Source: Lelliottia amnigena (GTDB lineage Bacteria; Pseudomonadota; Gammaproteobacteria; Enterobacterales; Enterobacteriaceae). From it: DNA of 64,000 nucleotides. The stretch spans positions 3,348,001 through 3,412,000 of the forward strand of contig LR134135.1 in NCBI GenBank assembly GCA_900635465.1. Direction: 5' to 3'. This document shows positions 28,337 through 40,260 of the stretch, one piece after another; position 1 is the stretch's first letter, and each line of letters opens with the position of its first letter. The notes below the pieces were generated by a model. That model saw nothing but the letters and a program-made list of their open reading frames with translations, ran no database searches and was not told where the DNA came from. The translations under genes and the position numbers were made by a program.

Positions 28337-30571
28337 GTGAGTTCCTTTGTGAGCAGGTTCGAGCCGGCGGCGACTACCGCTTGCCCGAAAGAGCAAGCTC
28401 CATCGCCCGCAGGCAATTTTGATGGAAAAAGCAGTTGGACGTCCGCGAGGTAAAACCGCAGACGTGCCCGCAGCAATCGGTTATGCAGCACACCACCGCT
28501 AAAGCAGATCGTGGAAAGAGACAGCCGTTCGGCGTGATAGCGAACCAAATCTGCCAGCCCTTTCGCCAGCGCGTCATGAAATATCCATGCGCGTTCATCG
28601 GGTTCCGCCTGCCAGTCGAGCCACTGCCGCCAGAATGTGGCTAAGTCTGGCACAGTATTTTTAAGCGGCATCGTAACGGGATGTTCCACTCCGGCGCACC
28701 GCATCGCCAGCGCTTCCAGTTTGCAGGCCGCTTCGCCTTCATAGCTTTGCACCACTGGCGCAATAGCGAGCGCGCAGGCCACGGCATCAAATAACCGTCC
28801 GCAGGACGACGCCAGCGGCGCGTTGATGCCCGGGCGATCGCCGTCGCCAGCAGCGGCCAGTTTTGCTGTTGCACCGGGCGAGTTTCAGGCCGCGATAGCC
28901 AGTCAGGAACAAATGCCTGACAGTGCGCGAGCAGATTTCGCCAGGGCTGCCGCGCTGCCAGATCGCCGCCGGGTAGCGCTACGGCAGGCAATCCGCCCAG
29001 GTGTTCGCACGTCAGATAGTTTACGCGCAGGCACTCACCGCCCCACAACGCACCGTTTTCACCCATTCCGATACCGTCGAGCGTCAGCGCGATAACATCG
29101 CCGCCCTCCAGCGGCCAGCCATTTTCGGCCAGACACGCCGCAGCATGGGCATGGTGGTGCAATACCGTCTGTGTTGGCAGCGCCATTTCGTTGGCCCATT
29201 TCGCGCTGCGATAGCCCGGATGGGCGTCACACACGGTGTGCTCAGGGCGAAAATGATACATCTGCTGAATCACCGCTAGCGCACCGCGCCACTGGCTCGC
29301 CACACCTTCATCGCCCAGATCGCCAAAATGCTGGCTCAACACCGCCTGCCCGTCGCGTACCAGACAAAACGTATTTTTCATGTCTGCGCCCAGCGCCAGT
29401 ATCGGCGGAATATCCTTAAACCCATCAGGCAACGTCATCGCATCCGGCACGTAGCCCCGCGCACGACGCAGCATCACGCCTTCATCGTCCACAACGGAAT
29501 CATCCATCCGCTGCAAGATGTCGCGGTTGTGCAGCAAAAATCCGTCAGCGATATTGTCCAGATCATTCAGCGCTTGCTGATTTGTCATCGCGGGGGTTTA
29601 CCGCTGAGGTTTCCGGACGTCATCACCAGCGGACAGGCCATGCCATCCATCAGCAGATGTTGGAGCGGATTTGAAGGGAGCATCACGCCAATCGTATCCA
29701 GACCGGGCGCAATCTCATGCGGCAGATCGGGGAGAAACATTTTTGATGTCAGGACTATAGGCGCAGCAGGTGATTTCAGTAATTCCTGAACGGAGGCCGG
29801 TAAATGCGCGATGTCCGTCACCATCACCGCCAGCGGTTTAGCCGGGCGATGTTTGCGCTCCCTCAACCGGGCGATCGCCAGAACATTGCGAGCATCGCAA
29901 ACCAGATGAAACCCGCCGAGGCTTTTGATGGCCACAATCCCCCCGGCTTTGAGCGATGTGACCGCCGCTTGCAGCGCGTTTTCGCGTGAACAGCGTTCAT
30001 TACCGGATCGCCATTCCAGCGCCGGTCCGCAGTCCGGGCAGGCGACAGGCTGGGCGTGGAAGCGGCGGTCAGCGGGATTCCGGTACTCTTCATCGCACGG
30101 GGCGCAAAGCGGGAAATTCGCCATCGACGTTGCCGGACGATCGTAGGGCATGGCGCGAATAATGGTAAAGCGCGGGCCGCAGTGGGTGCAGTTGATAAAC
30201 GGATAGCGATAGCGGCGCTCACGCGGGTCGCGCATTTCCGCGAGACACGCGGGGCAAGTGGCGGCATCCGGCACGATTTGAGTTGCCATCGACCCAGCCG
30301 CGCTGCGCCGGATAGTAAATTCCGCAGGCGGGCGCGGCCAATGAAATGGCTGCGTCTCCACTTCATCAATGCGTGCCAGCGGCGGGCACTGCTGCAAGAG
30401 TTGCTCGGTAAACGCCACCGCATCGCCCGACAAGCGCACCAGCACGCCCTCGCCATCGTTGCAGACATCCCCGCGCAAATGCAGCTGATTCGCCAGTTGC
30501 CAGACGAACGGGCGAAACCCCACGCCCTGCACTTTGCCGCGCACCCGCAGCTGTACGCCGCCGTCACTCAT
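28317..30571 (-). pseudogene. hypF: Hydrogenase maturation carbamoyltransferase HypF, frameshifted
   Basis: HypF makes the thiocarbamate on HypE that becomes the cyanide ligands of [NiFe] hydrogenase. Domains in order: acylphosphatase ([12 protein letters not shown]), zinc fingers (CPACLAEM to CPDCG), YrdC-like domain, and Kae1-like C-terminus ([12 protein letters not shown]). The frame breaks at a C5 run (29592-29596, one base short), at 28829-28831 (one base short) and probably at 28364-28367 (one base extra). Correcting all three gives 751 residues ending at 28317 (E. coli 750). The third break is inferred from the missing stop. Sequencing error is likely. Confidence 0.88.
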
Positions 30572-30573
30572 CG

Positions 30574-31119
30574 TCAGAACAGCATGGCAGACGACGTATC
30601 AAACGCCGCACGACGACGTTTTTCGGCACTCATCTGTTCAAGTTTATTGCGATCCACACACACCAGCGCGTGTGTCGGACAGGCCTCCATACATGCAGGA
30701 CCGGTTTCACGGTGATGGCACAAATCGCATTTGTTGGCTTCGGCTTTATCCGCACGCACGCTCAGACCGGCGCCACTGTTACGCACAACCGGACGCACCA
30801 CCACCTCCATCGCACCATACGGGCACGCCACCACGCAGGTTTTGCAGCCAATACAGCGCTCCTGCATCACCTGCACAAAACCATTTTCACGATTGATGGC
30901 GCCGTTAGGGCAGACGTTGGCGCACGGGGCATCTTCGCACTGACGACAGATAGCCGCCGTCGAAATATTCACGCCTTTAATGACATGAATACGCGGCAGA
31001 AAAGATTCCGGGGTAAGGGACGCACAATCCTGCTGCGCCTGATGCGACACCACACACGCCACTTCGCAGGTGCGGCAGCCAATACATTTACTCGCATCAG
31101 CCATAATAAAACGGTTCAT
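30574..31119 (-). CDS. hydN: Electron-transfer ferredoxin-like protein HydN
   Basis: 181-residue iron-sulfur protein with four Cys-rich [4Fe-4S] motifs ([52 protein letters not shown]), paralogous to HycB. It supports formate dehydrogenase H/hydrogenase-3 activity. First gene of the hydN-hypF unit; its stop is two bases from the hypF start. The ATG at 31119 has GGAG upstream. Confidence 0.95.
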   Translation of the reverse strand: MNRFIMADASKCIGCRTCEVACVVSHQAQQDCASLTPESFLPRIHVIKGVNISTAAICRQCEDAPCANVCPNGAINRENGFVQVMQERCIGCKTCVVACPYGAMEVVVRPVVRNSGAGLSVRADKAEANKCDLCHHRETGPACMEACPTHALVCVDRNKLEQMSAEKRRRAAFDTSSAMLF

Positions 31120-31153
31120 TTGCTTCTCCAGCATGACATTCATGCGGCAAAAC

Positions 31154-31170
31154 ATACATAAACCGTGCCA
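31154..31170 (-). promoter_or_regulatory. Candidate sigma54 promoter of hydN-hypF
   Basis: On the minus strand TGGCACGGTTTATGTAT has a perfect -24 TGGCAC; the -12 element (ATGTA) is weak. In E. coli hydN-hypF is transcribed by sigma54 with FhlA. Confidence 0.6.
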
Positions 31171-31213
31171 TGTTTTAGTGGGCTGATTTCACTGGATTTA
31201 TCGAAGGCAACGG

Positions 31214-31251
31214 TCTGTCATCGACACAAGTGACGATGACACCTGTCGACG
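31214..31251. promoter_or_regulatory. Candidate FhlA binding region upstream of hydN
   Basis: Contains TGTCATCGACAC, TGTCATCGTCAC (minus strand, 31230-31241) and CTGTCGAC. The 12-mer TGTCATCGTCAC also occurs exactly before hypA (43351-43362). Confidence 0.55.
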
Positions 31252-32265
31252 TTAGACATGCGGTCCGGCAATCACCGAGTCACGCAGGATCAGTTCACCA
31301 CTGAACGTTTGCTGCAAGGTAAAGTCGCCACCGTCGAGCATGAAAATAAGGCGGCTGATGGTCTCTTTGATCATCTCCGTCACCGGAATCCGCACGCTGG
31401 AAAGCGACGGAATGATGTACGGCGCGATGGATACATCATCGAAACCAATGACTGAGACCTGGCCCGGCGTGGCGACGCCGCTGTCATGCAGCTGTTTCAC
31501 CGCGCCAATCGCCATGTCGTCGTTGCTGGCCACCAGCGCGGTAAATGTCTCACCGCGCGACAGCAGCGTTGAAACGCCCAACGCTCCGCTTTCGGGGTTC
31601 CATTTTCCCTCCACGATCAAGGCGTCATTCAGGGGAATGTGATGCTGTGCCAGCGCGTCTTTGTACCCGGAAAGGCGCTCGATCCCAGTAGGAGAATCCA
31701 GCGATCCGGTGATAAACGCAATGTCGCGATGCCCCATGTCAATCAGCTGCGACACCGCCGCCTGACACGAGGCTTTATGATCTGACCAAACGCAGTGGCT
31801 GCTGTTTTTACGCAGGCGGCGGTTAAGCACCATAATCGGCTGTTCGTGTTTCTGAATGATGTCATCCATCTCCTCCACGCTCAAAAAGCGCGGATAGATG
31901 ATGATCGCATCGCAGCGCATATCAAGCAGATACTGAATCGCTTCGCGCTCTTCATCGGCGCTGTGCTTGCCATCGGCCAGGATCAGCTGCCGCCCTTTCT
32001 CTTCGGTCATTCGCGCGGCGTGGAACAACAGTTCGCTAAAATAGACGCCGTGATACAAGGTGTTGGTCACCACCAGCCCGAGAGTTTGCGTACGTCTTGT
32101 TGCCAGGTTTCGTGCCAGCAAATTGGGCCGATAACCGCTCTCTTCGATCGCCTGAAAAACGCGATCTTTGGTCTCCTGGCTCACATAGCCATTGCCCGAC
32201 AACACCCGCGACACCGTCGCTTTCGACACCCCTGCCCGCTTCGCCACTTCCAGCATCGTGGTCAT
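31252..32265 (-). CDS. ascG: LacI-family repressor AscG
   Basis: 337-residue regulator: N-terminal helix-turn-helix (MTTMLEVAKRAGVSKATVSR) and hinge, then a periplasmic-binding-like effector domain. Represses ascFB until arbutin or salicin-type sugars are present. The ATG at 32265 is the family start. Divergent from ascF, with an operator half way between. Confidence 0.95.
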   Translation of the reverse strand: MTTMLEVAKRAGVSKATVSRVLSGNGYVSQETKDRVFQAIEESGYRPNLLARNLATRRTQTLGLVVTNTLYHGVYFSELLFHAARMTEEKGRQLILADGKHSADEEREAIQYLLDMRCDAIIIYPRFLSVEEMDDIIQKHEQPIMVLNRRLRKNSSHCVWSDHKASCQAAVSQLIDMGHRDIAFITGSLDSPTGIERLSGYKDALAQHHIPLNDALIVEGKWNPESGALGVSTLLSRGETFTALVASNDDMAIGAVKQLHDSGVATPGQVSVIGFDDVSIAPYIIPSLSSVRIPVTEMIKETISRLIFMLDGGDFTLQQTFSGELILRDSVIAGPHV

Positions 32266-32356
32266 TGTATTTTTCCCTCTCAACCTGATGAGCCGCAGTG
32301 TACTGCACTGCGTAAACATTGTCGCAGCACGAATCTCACGCTTTCAATATGCCAAA

Positions 32357-32370
32357 GTGATCGTTATCAC
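32357..32370. promoter_or_regulatory. Candidate CRP site in ascG-ascF region
   Basis: GTGA-tcgtta-TCAC is a perfect dyad matching the CRP core, placed upstream of the ascF promoter region. Confidence 0.65.
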
Positions 32371-32432
32371 GAATATAAAAAATGTACATATTTCGATCTT
32401 GTTTCATATTAGAAAACTATTCATGATTTTGT

Positions 32433-32444
32433 GAAACCGGTTTC
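32433..32444. promoter_or_regulatory. AscG operator
   Basis: GAAACCGGTTTC is a perfect palindrome of the GalR/LacI type, 36 bases before ascF. Confidence 0.75.
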
Positions 32445-32480
32445 CTACCCATTCTCAAAACGACAACAGGATCTCACCCG

Positions 32481-35377
<2,897 letters not shown>

Positions 35378-35383
35378 CCTGAT

Positions 35384-35424
35384 GCCCTCACCCTCTCTCT
35401 GTGGGAGAGGGTAAGGGCGAGGGC
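35384..35424. repeat. GA-rich hairpin element, copy 2
   Basis: GCCCTC...GAGGGC encloses an inner CCCTCTC...GAGAGGG stem, between convergent ascB and hycI. It shares its core with the element at 7314-7338 and may serve as a bidirectional terminator. Confidence 0.55.
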
Positions 35425-35430
35425 AACAAC

Positions 35431-35886
35431 TCACAGCTGAGCGAATCCCCCGTCCCCTTCCCACTGCGCAAGACGAGAGTAAACCACGTCTACTGCCTCT
35501 TTGATGGGCGGCGTCATCGGATAATAAAAACCGACAATATCGGGCTGAATGCCTAAAAATAGCACCTCAACCACATCGTCTTTAATCTGATCGACCAGAT
35601 AATTGAGCGGCATATTGTGGGTGGTCATCATAAACATCTCGGCGATATCGTCGGGATCGACCAGACGGATTTCGCCGGGATTCAGCCCCATATCAGTGGC
35701 ATCCACAATCAGCACCCGGTCCGGGCGCAATTCGCGAATGGCGACGACGTCGTTTTCGGGCGCACTGCCGCCATCAATCACCACCCAGTTTCCTTGCGGA
35801 TGCACAGCGCACATTTCCGCCAGCAGCGGACCTGCGCCGTCATCACCCATCAGGCTATTGCCGACACACAGTAAAACGTCAGTCAC
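35431..35886 (-). CDS. hycI: Hydrogenase-3 maturation endopeptidase HycI
   Basis: 151-residue aspartic-type protease (E. coli 156) that removes the HycE C-terminal tail after nickel insertion. Family residues include the N-terminal LCVGNSLMGDDGAGP and VIVDATDMGLNPG metal ligands. Last gene of the hyc operon, overlapping hycH by 8 bases. Confidence 0.95.
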   Translation of the reverse strand: MTDVLLCVGNSLMGDDGAGPLLAEMCAVHPQGNWVVIDGGSAPENDVVAIRELRPDRVLIVDATDMGLNPGEIRLVDPDDIAEMFMMTTHNMPLNYLVDQIKDDVVEVLFLGIQPDIVGFYYPMTPPIKEAVDVVYSRLAQWEGDGGFAQL

Positions 35887-36289
35887 GTATTCTCCTCACC
35901 ATCAGGTAGATGGCGCTCTCCTGATGAATATCGTGCAGCATGCTGAGCACGGTTTTGCTCCACGCCTGCTGCTCGGGCGATTGTATTGCGAGTGCCGCAT
36001 CAAACGCGTTCGCCAGCATCGCGATGTGGTTACTGTCGATAACGATTTCGCCATATTTCGGCACGCCCTCCATCTTGCGCCGCGCGGTGCTCCCCGCTTC
36101 CAGCGTGCCAATCCACGCCAGATATTCTTGCCACGGGCAACTTAACGCCGCTTCGAGGCAGTCGATCACCCCAAGGTGGTGACCAATCGCCAGGCTGTAA
36201 TAAACCACCTGCTGCGCCGCATCCGGCGTGGCATCGTTTTCGTCAATAAACTTACGGCTCAGCTGACTGAACACCACCCTTTCACTCAT
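35879..36289 (-). CDS. hycH: Formate hydrogenlyase maturation protein HycH
   Basis: 136 residues, the same length as E. coli HycH. Needed for the conversion of HycE precursor to the mature subunit; no recognised catalytic motif. Starts inside the hycG stop (overlap TGA/ATG) and ends inside hycI. Confidence 0.95.
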   Translation of the reverse strand: MSERVVFSQLSRKFIDENDATPDAAQQVVYYSLAIGHHLGVIDCLEAALSCPWQEYLAWIGTLEAGSTARRKMEGVPKYGEIVIDSNHIAMLANAFDAALAIQSPEQQAWSKTVLSMLHDIHQESAIYLMVRRIRD

Positions 36290-37055
36290 CGGATACGCGC
36301 CTCATCGACGACCTGATTTAAGTTGGCAACGATCTCATTCAGTCGCGGATCGTTTTCTGCCTCCAGCCAGCGCGCCACCTGATGTTCGCCCTGGCTCAGC
36401 AGGCGCAGATAATCGTCGGCAATCTGGCGACCATAGCGATATCCCCGCTAGCCTGCGCGCAGTGCGATCGACTTTAACGCGCAGCGGCTGCACCATGTCC
36501 GGATGCAGGATCGTCGCGGGTTGACTGTCGATTTCACCCGGCTCGCGAGCGTGGATTTTCTGCTCCAGCAGACCCAGCGCCATGGCGAAACCGTACAGCG
36601 TGGCCGCTGGCGTCGGGGGACAGCCAGGAATATAGACATCGACCGGTACGATTTTGTCGGTGCCGCCCCACACGCAGTACAGATCGTGGAAAATCCCCCC
36701 GCTGTTACCGCAGGCGCCGTAAGAAATACAAATTTTCGGATCGGGGTGCAGACTGCCATGCCCGCAGCGCAGGTGAGCGCATCGCGCGGGTCATCGCGCC
36801 GGTAAACAGCAAAATATCGGCGTGACGCGGAGAGGGCACGACCTTAATACCAAAACGTTCGGCATCAAAAAGCGGTGACAGCGTGGCGAAGATTTCAATC
36901 TCGCAGCCGTTGCAGCCGCCGCAGTCGACGCGATAAACGTAGGCAGAGCGTTTGATTTTTTTCAGCAGCGACGCCTTCATATTGGCGATGGATTCGTCCA
37001 CCGTCATCGGCACTGGAATGCCATTATCATCGCGCGGGCCGAGTAAATGGCTCAT
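36286..37055 (-). pseudogene. hycG: Hydrogenase-3 small subunit HycG, frameshifted twice
   Basis: Iron-sulfur small subunit (NuoB-like) with the cluster-binding [10 protein letters not shown] segment and [11 protein letters not shown]. The frame breaks at a run of four C (36743-36746, minus strand) where three are expected, and again at four G (36443-36446) where three are expected. Removing one base at each gives 255 residues ending VVDEARIR, the E. coli length. The gene sits between hycF (1-base overlap) and hycH. Both errors are in short homopolymers. Confidence 0.9.
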
Positions 37056-37602
37056 CAGCTGGCCTCTTTCATATGGCGAGTTAAATCGATGCGGTCGGAC
37101 GGCAACAGGCATTTTTGGCGTTTGCAGTCCGGGCAGGTTTCAAAGCTTTCGCGGTGATGTTCTGCGCGGACGTCACCGTTGTGTTTCAGCAGCGCAATCG
37201 CGTAGTCGATCTCTTTTTGCACGGCAAAAAGGACGACTGCACCACCCGGCAGTTGCACAGGGCAAAGCGCGACTGCTGGAGAAAATCCTCTTTTTTCCAT
37301 ACCGCCAGTTCGTACTCTTGCGACAGCTTAATCGCCGCCGTTGGGCAAACCTCTTCGCAGCGACCGCAAAAAATGCAGCGCCCAAGGTTGAACTGCCAGG
37401 CCAGCTCTTTGGTTGCCAGATCCGTTTCAACCGTCAGCGCATTCGACGGACAGGCGTTCACGCAGGCGGCGCAGCCGATGCACTGCTGCGGATTGTGTTC
37501 AGGTTTGCCGCGAAAGTTTTTATCGACCGGAATCGGCTCCAGCGGATAACTGCTGGTAACCGTGCCGGTTTTGACCACTTTTTTGATAAAGGTAAACATC
37601 AC
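37055..37602 (-). pseudogene. hycF: Formate hydrogenlyase subunit HycF, frameshifted twice
   Basis: Ferredoxin-like (NuoI-type) subunit with two [4Fe-4S] motifs, CIGCAACVNACP and CIFCGRCEEVCP, carrying electrons to the hydrogenase. Near the C-terminal third an extra base at 37242-37243 and an A5 run at 37226-37230 (T5 when read; four expected) displace the frame for about 15 bases. Correcting both gives a 181-residue protein with CSRPFAVQKEIDYA, as in E. coli (180). Confidence 0.9.
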
Positions 37603-37608
37603 GAGTCC

Positions 37609-39318
37609 TTATTTCAGCGGCGAGTTTTTACGCTCGATGCTGTAACGCTCAAGCTCTTTGTACGCCACCACTTTGCTTTTCTTTTTACGCACATCGACCA
37701 CCGTCATGCGGTCGGTGCAGGAGTAGCACGGATCCAGGCTGCCAATGATCAGCGGCGCATCAGAGACGGTGTTGCCGCGCAGCATGTAGCGCAGCGTCGG
37801 CCAGTTGGCGTAGGTCGCCGCACGACAGCGCCAGCGATAGAGTTTTTGATTGTCGCCAGTCATGCTCCAGTGGATATCATCCCCACGCGGCGCTTCGGCA
37901 AAGCCAAGCGCAAAGCGGTTAGGAATATAGGTAAAGCCCTCGACCATCAGCGGACCGCCCGGCAGGTTATCCAGACCAAAATCGATCATATTCAGCGCGG
38001 TGAACACCTCGTTGATACGCACTTTCAAACGCGAAATTACGTCGCAACCCTGTTCGGTGTGAATCGTCATGGGCAGCAGGCCATACCCGACAAACGGGTG
38101 ATCGGTGCGGGTATCGCGGGCGTGACCACTGGCGCGAACCATCGGGCCGACGTTGCTGAAATCGCGGGCAATTTGCGGATCAAGGCGACCAATGCCCACG
38201 GTACGTTGTTCGATGTTTGGCGTACTGAGCAGCATATCGACCAGCTCCTGCACGTCGCGGCGCATTTGCTGCGCCAGCAAGCGGGTCTGGATCATGTCAT
38301 CTTTCAGCAGATCGCGACGAATCCCGCCGATCAGATTCAAACCGTAGGTTTTACGCGCTCCGGTGAGGATTTCCGCCATTTTCATGGAGGCTTCACGCAC
38401 GCGGAAAAACTGCATAAACCCGGAGTCAAAACCTACAAAGTGGCAGGCCAGTCCCAGGTTGAGCAGGTGCGAATGCAGACGTTCCACTTCCAGCAAAATG
38501 GCGCGGATCATCTGCGCACGTTCCGGCACCACAATTCCCATGCCGTTTTCTACCGACGTGGTGTAGGCGGTGCTGTGGGCAAAGCCGCAAATGCCGCACA
38601 CACGGTCAGACAGGAAGGTGACTTCGTTATAGCCCATGCGGGTTTCCGCCAGTTTCTCCATGCCACGGTGAACATAGAACAGACGGTAATCGGCATCGAT
38701 AATGTTTTCGCCATCGACGAACAGGCGGAAATGGCCTGGCTCATCGGAGGTGACGTGCAACGGGCCAATCGGCACCACGTTATTTTTTTTGCTGCCCAGC
38801 TCGTTGATGAATTCGTAGGTTTCGCTGTCGGTCGTTGGCGCAGGGCGCTGACGATAATCCATGCTGTCTTTACGCAGCGGATAGAGTTCGTCCGGCCAGT
38901 CGTCAGGCAAGACCAGACGGCGCTCATCCGGCAGGCCAACAGGCACCAGACCGTACATATCGCGCACTTCGCGCTCGCCCCAGACGGCCGCGGGCACGCG
39001 CGGCGTGACGGACGGGTATTCCGGTTTATTCGGATCCACTTCGACGCGAACGGTGAGCCAGCACTTCACGCCCTGCTCCATCGACATCACGTAATACACC
39101 GCGTAATTACCGCACAGCTGACGCTCATCGTTACCGAACAGCACCGACAGCCAGCCACCCTGCTGGTAATAAAGAAACTCCACCACTTCTGGCAGATAGT
39201 TCACCTTAATGGTGACGGTTATCTGATCTTTCGTCTGCCAGGACTCTTCCAGCACCACGCCGGGGAAGGCCTGATGCAGCGCGGCGAGATAGTTTTGACC
39301 TATTTTTTCTTCTGACAT
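37609..39318 (-). CDS. hycE: Hydrogenase-3 large subunit HycE
   Basis: 569 residues, as in E. coli. The N-terminal part (about 1-150) is NuoC-like; the rest is the [NiFe] large subunit with nickel cysteines in RVCGICGFAH and DPCYSCTDR. HycI cuts after the arginine of the latter motif, releasing about 32 residues that are still present here (ending ERKNSPLK). It reduces protons to H2 with electrons from formate. The ATG at 39318 gives MSEEKIGQNYL. Confidence 0.97.
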   Translation of the reverse strand: MSEEKIGQNYLAALHQAFPGVVLEESWQTKDQITVTIKVNYLPEVVEFLYYQQGGWLSVLFGNDERQLCGNYAVYYVMSMEQGVKCWLTVRVEVDPNKPEYPSVTPRVPAAVWGEREVRDMYGLVPVGLPDERRLVLPDDWPDELYPLRKDSMDYRQRPAPTTDSETYEFINELGSKKNNVVPIGPLHVTSDEPGHFRLFVDGENIIDADYRLFYVHRGMEKLAETRMGYNEVTFLSDRVCGICGFAHSTAYTTSVENGMGIVVPERAQMIRAILLEVERLHSHLLNLGLACHFVGFDSGFMQFFRVREASMKMAEILTGARKTYGLNLIGGIRRDLLKDDMIQTRLLAQQMRRDVQELVDMLLSTPNIEQRTVGIGRLDPQIARDFSNVGPMVRASGHARDTRTDHPFVGYGLLPMTIHTEQGCDVISRLKVRINEVFTALNMIDFGLDNLPGGPLMVEGFTYIPNRFALGFAEAPRGDDIHWSMTGDNQKLYRWRCRAATYANWPTLRYMLRGNTVSDAPLIIGSLDPCYSCTDRMTVVDVRKKKSKVVAYKELERYSIERKNSPLK

Positions 39319-39335
39319 GCTCTGACTCTCTGTAA

Positions 39336-40259
39336 TCACGCCACCAGCAAGGAGACGAATGCTAAAAATGCAAAACCAAAACCAGCCCAGGTGATGCGTG
39401 AGGTGGCAACAAACCGCAGTCGCGCCATGCTGTTTTCAAACAGGGCGATAATGAGGACGCCGGCCATCAGCTTGAGCGCGGCAATCACCACGGCCAGCAC
39501 CAGACCACCGACGGAAAAGTGGATCATTTGCCCCCACGGGAAAAAGACGCCGACAAACATCTGCAACACAACCAGCTGTTTAAGGCTGATGCCCCACTTC
39601 AGCACCGCAAAGCCGTAGCCGCTGTATTCAGTCAGCGGGCCTTCCTGCAGCTCTTGCTCCGCTTCTGCAAGGTCGAACGGCAGTTTGCCCATCTCGATAA
39701 AGGTGGCAAACGCGCAGGCGCACAGCGCCAGAATCAGCGGGATGCTGCGCGCAACGGGCCAGTGATAGACGGTATCGGTGATAAAGCTGATATGGGTAGA
39801 TCCCGCAACCTGCGCGGCGACCCACAATCCCAGCAGCAGGATCGGCTCCACTAATACGCCCAGCATCGCCTCGCGGCTGGCCCCGATGCCGGTGAACGGA
39901 CTGCCGGTATCCAGACCCGCAATGGCAAAGAAAAAGCGCGCGATAGCAAAGAGGTAAATCAGGGTGATCAGATCGCCCAAAACAGGCAGCGGTGACCACA
40001 CCGTCACCACCGGCAGCGCGGTGGCAATCGTCAGCATCACGCCGACCATGACAAACGGCGTCAGACGAAACACCCAACCCGCCGCATCGGGCGCAATGCT
40101 TTGACGCCCCATCAGCTTGAACAGGTCGCGATATTCTTGCAGCACGCCAGGACCACGACGGTTATGCATCCGCGCACGCGCCACACGGGTCACGCCGGAG
40201 AGCAGTGGCGCGACGGCAAACAACACCAGCGCCTGAAATAATGCCAGTAACAAACTCAT
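39336..40259 (-). CDS. hycD: Formate hydrogenlyase membrane subunit HycD
   Basis: 307-residue NuoH-like integral membrane protein with about eight helices and the conserved RRGPGVLQEYRDLFKL loop. It anchors the hydrogenase arm to the membrane. E. coli HycD is also 307 residues. Between hycC and hycE. Confidence 0.97.
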   Translation of the reverse strand: MSLLLALFQALVLFAVAPLLSGVTRVARARMHNRRGPGVLQEYRDLFKLMGRQSIAPDAAGWVFRLTPFVMVGVMLTIATALPVVTVWSPLPVLGDLITLIYLFAIARFFFAIAGLDTGSPFTGIGASREAMLGVLVEPILLLGLWVAAQVAGSTHISFITDTVYHWPVARSIPLILALCACAFATFIEMGKLPFDLAEAEQELQEGPLTEYSGYGFAVLKWGISLKQLVVLQMFVGVFFPWGQMIHFSVGGLVLAVVIAALKLMAGVLIIALFENSMARLRFVATSRITWAGFGFAFLAFVSLLVA

Positions 40260-40260
40260 G

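Noticed and set aside
28219..28782. HypF C-terminus reading on into the nickel permease gene as a true extension
   Set aside because: The last 50 residues have no similarity to HypF; one extra base near 28364-28367 explains the missing stop and restores the usual length.
35879..37602. Loss of hydrogenase-3 function through pseudogenes in hycG and hycF
   Set aside because: The breaks are single homopolymer bases within otherwise perfectly conserved genes, and the same kind of break occurs in essential alaS and ispD.
36952..39315. 787-codon open frame on the plus strand
   Set aside because: Antisense to hycG, hycF and hycE; no recognisable domain, ribosome binding site or context.
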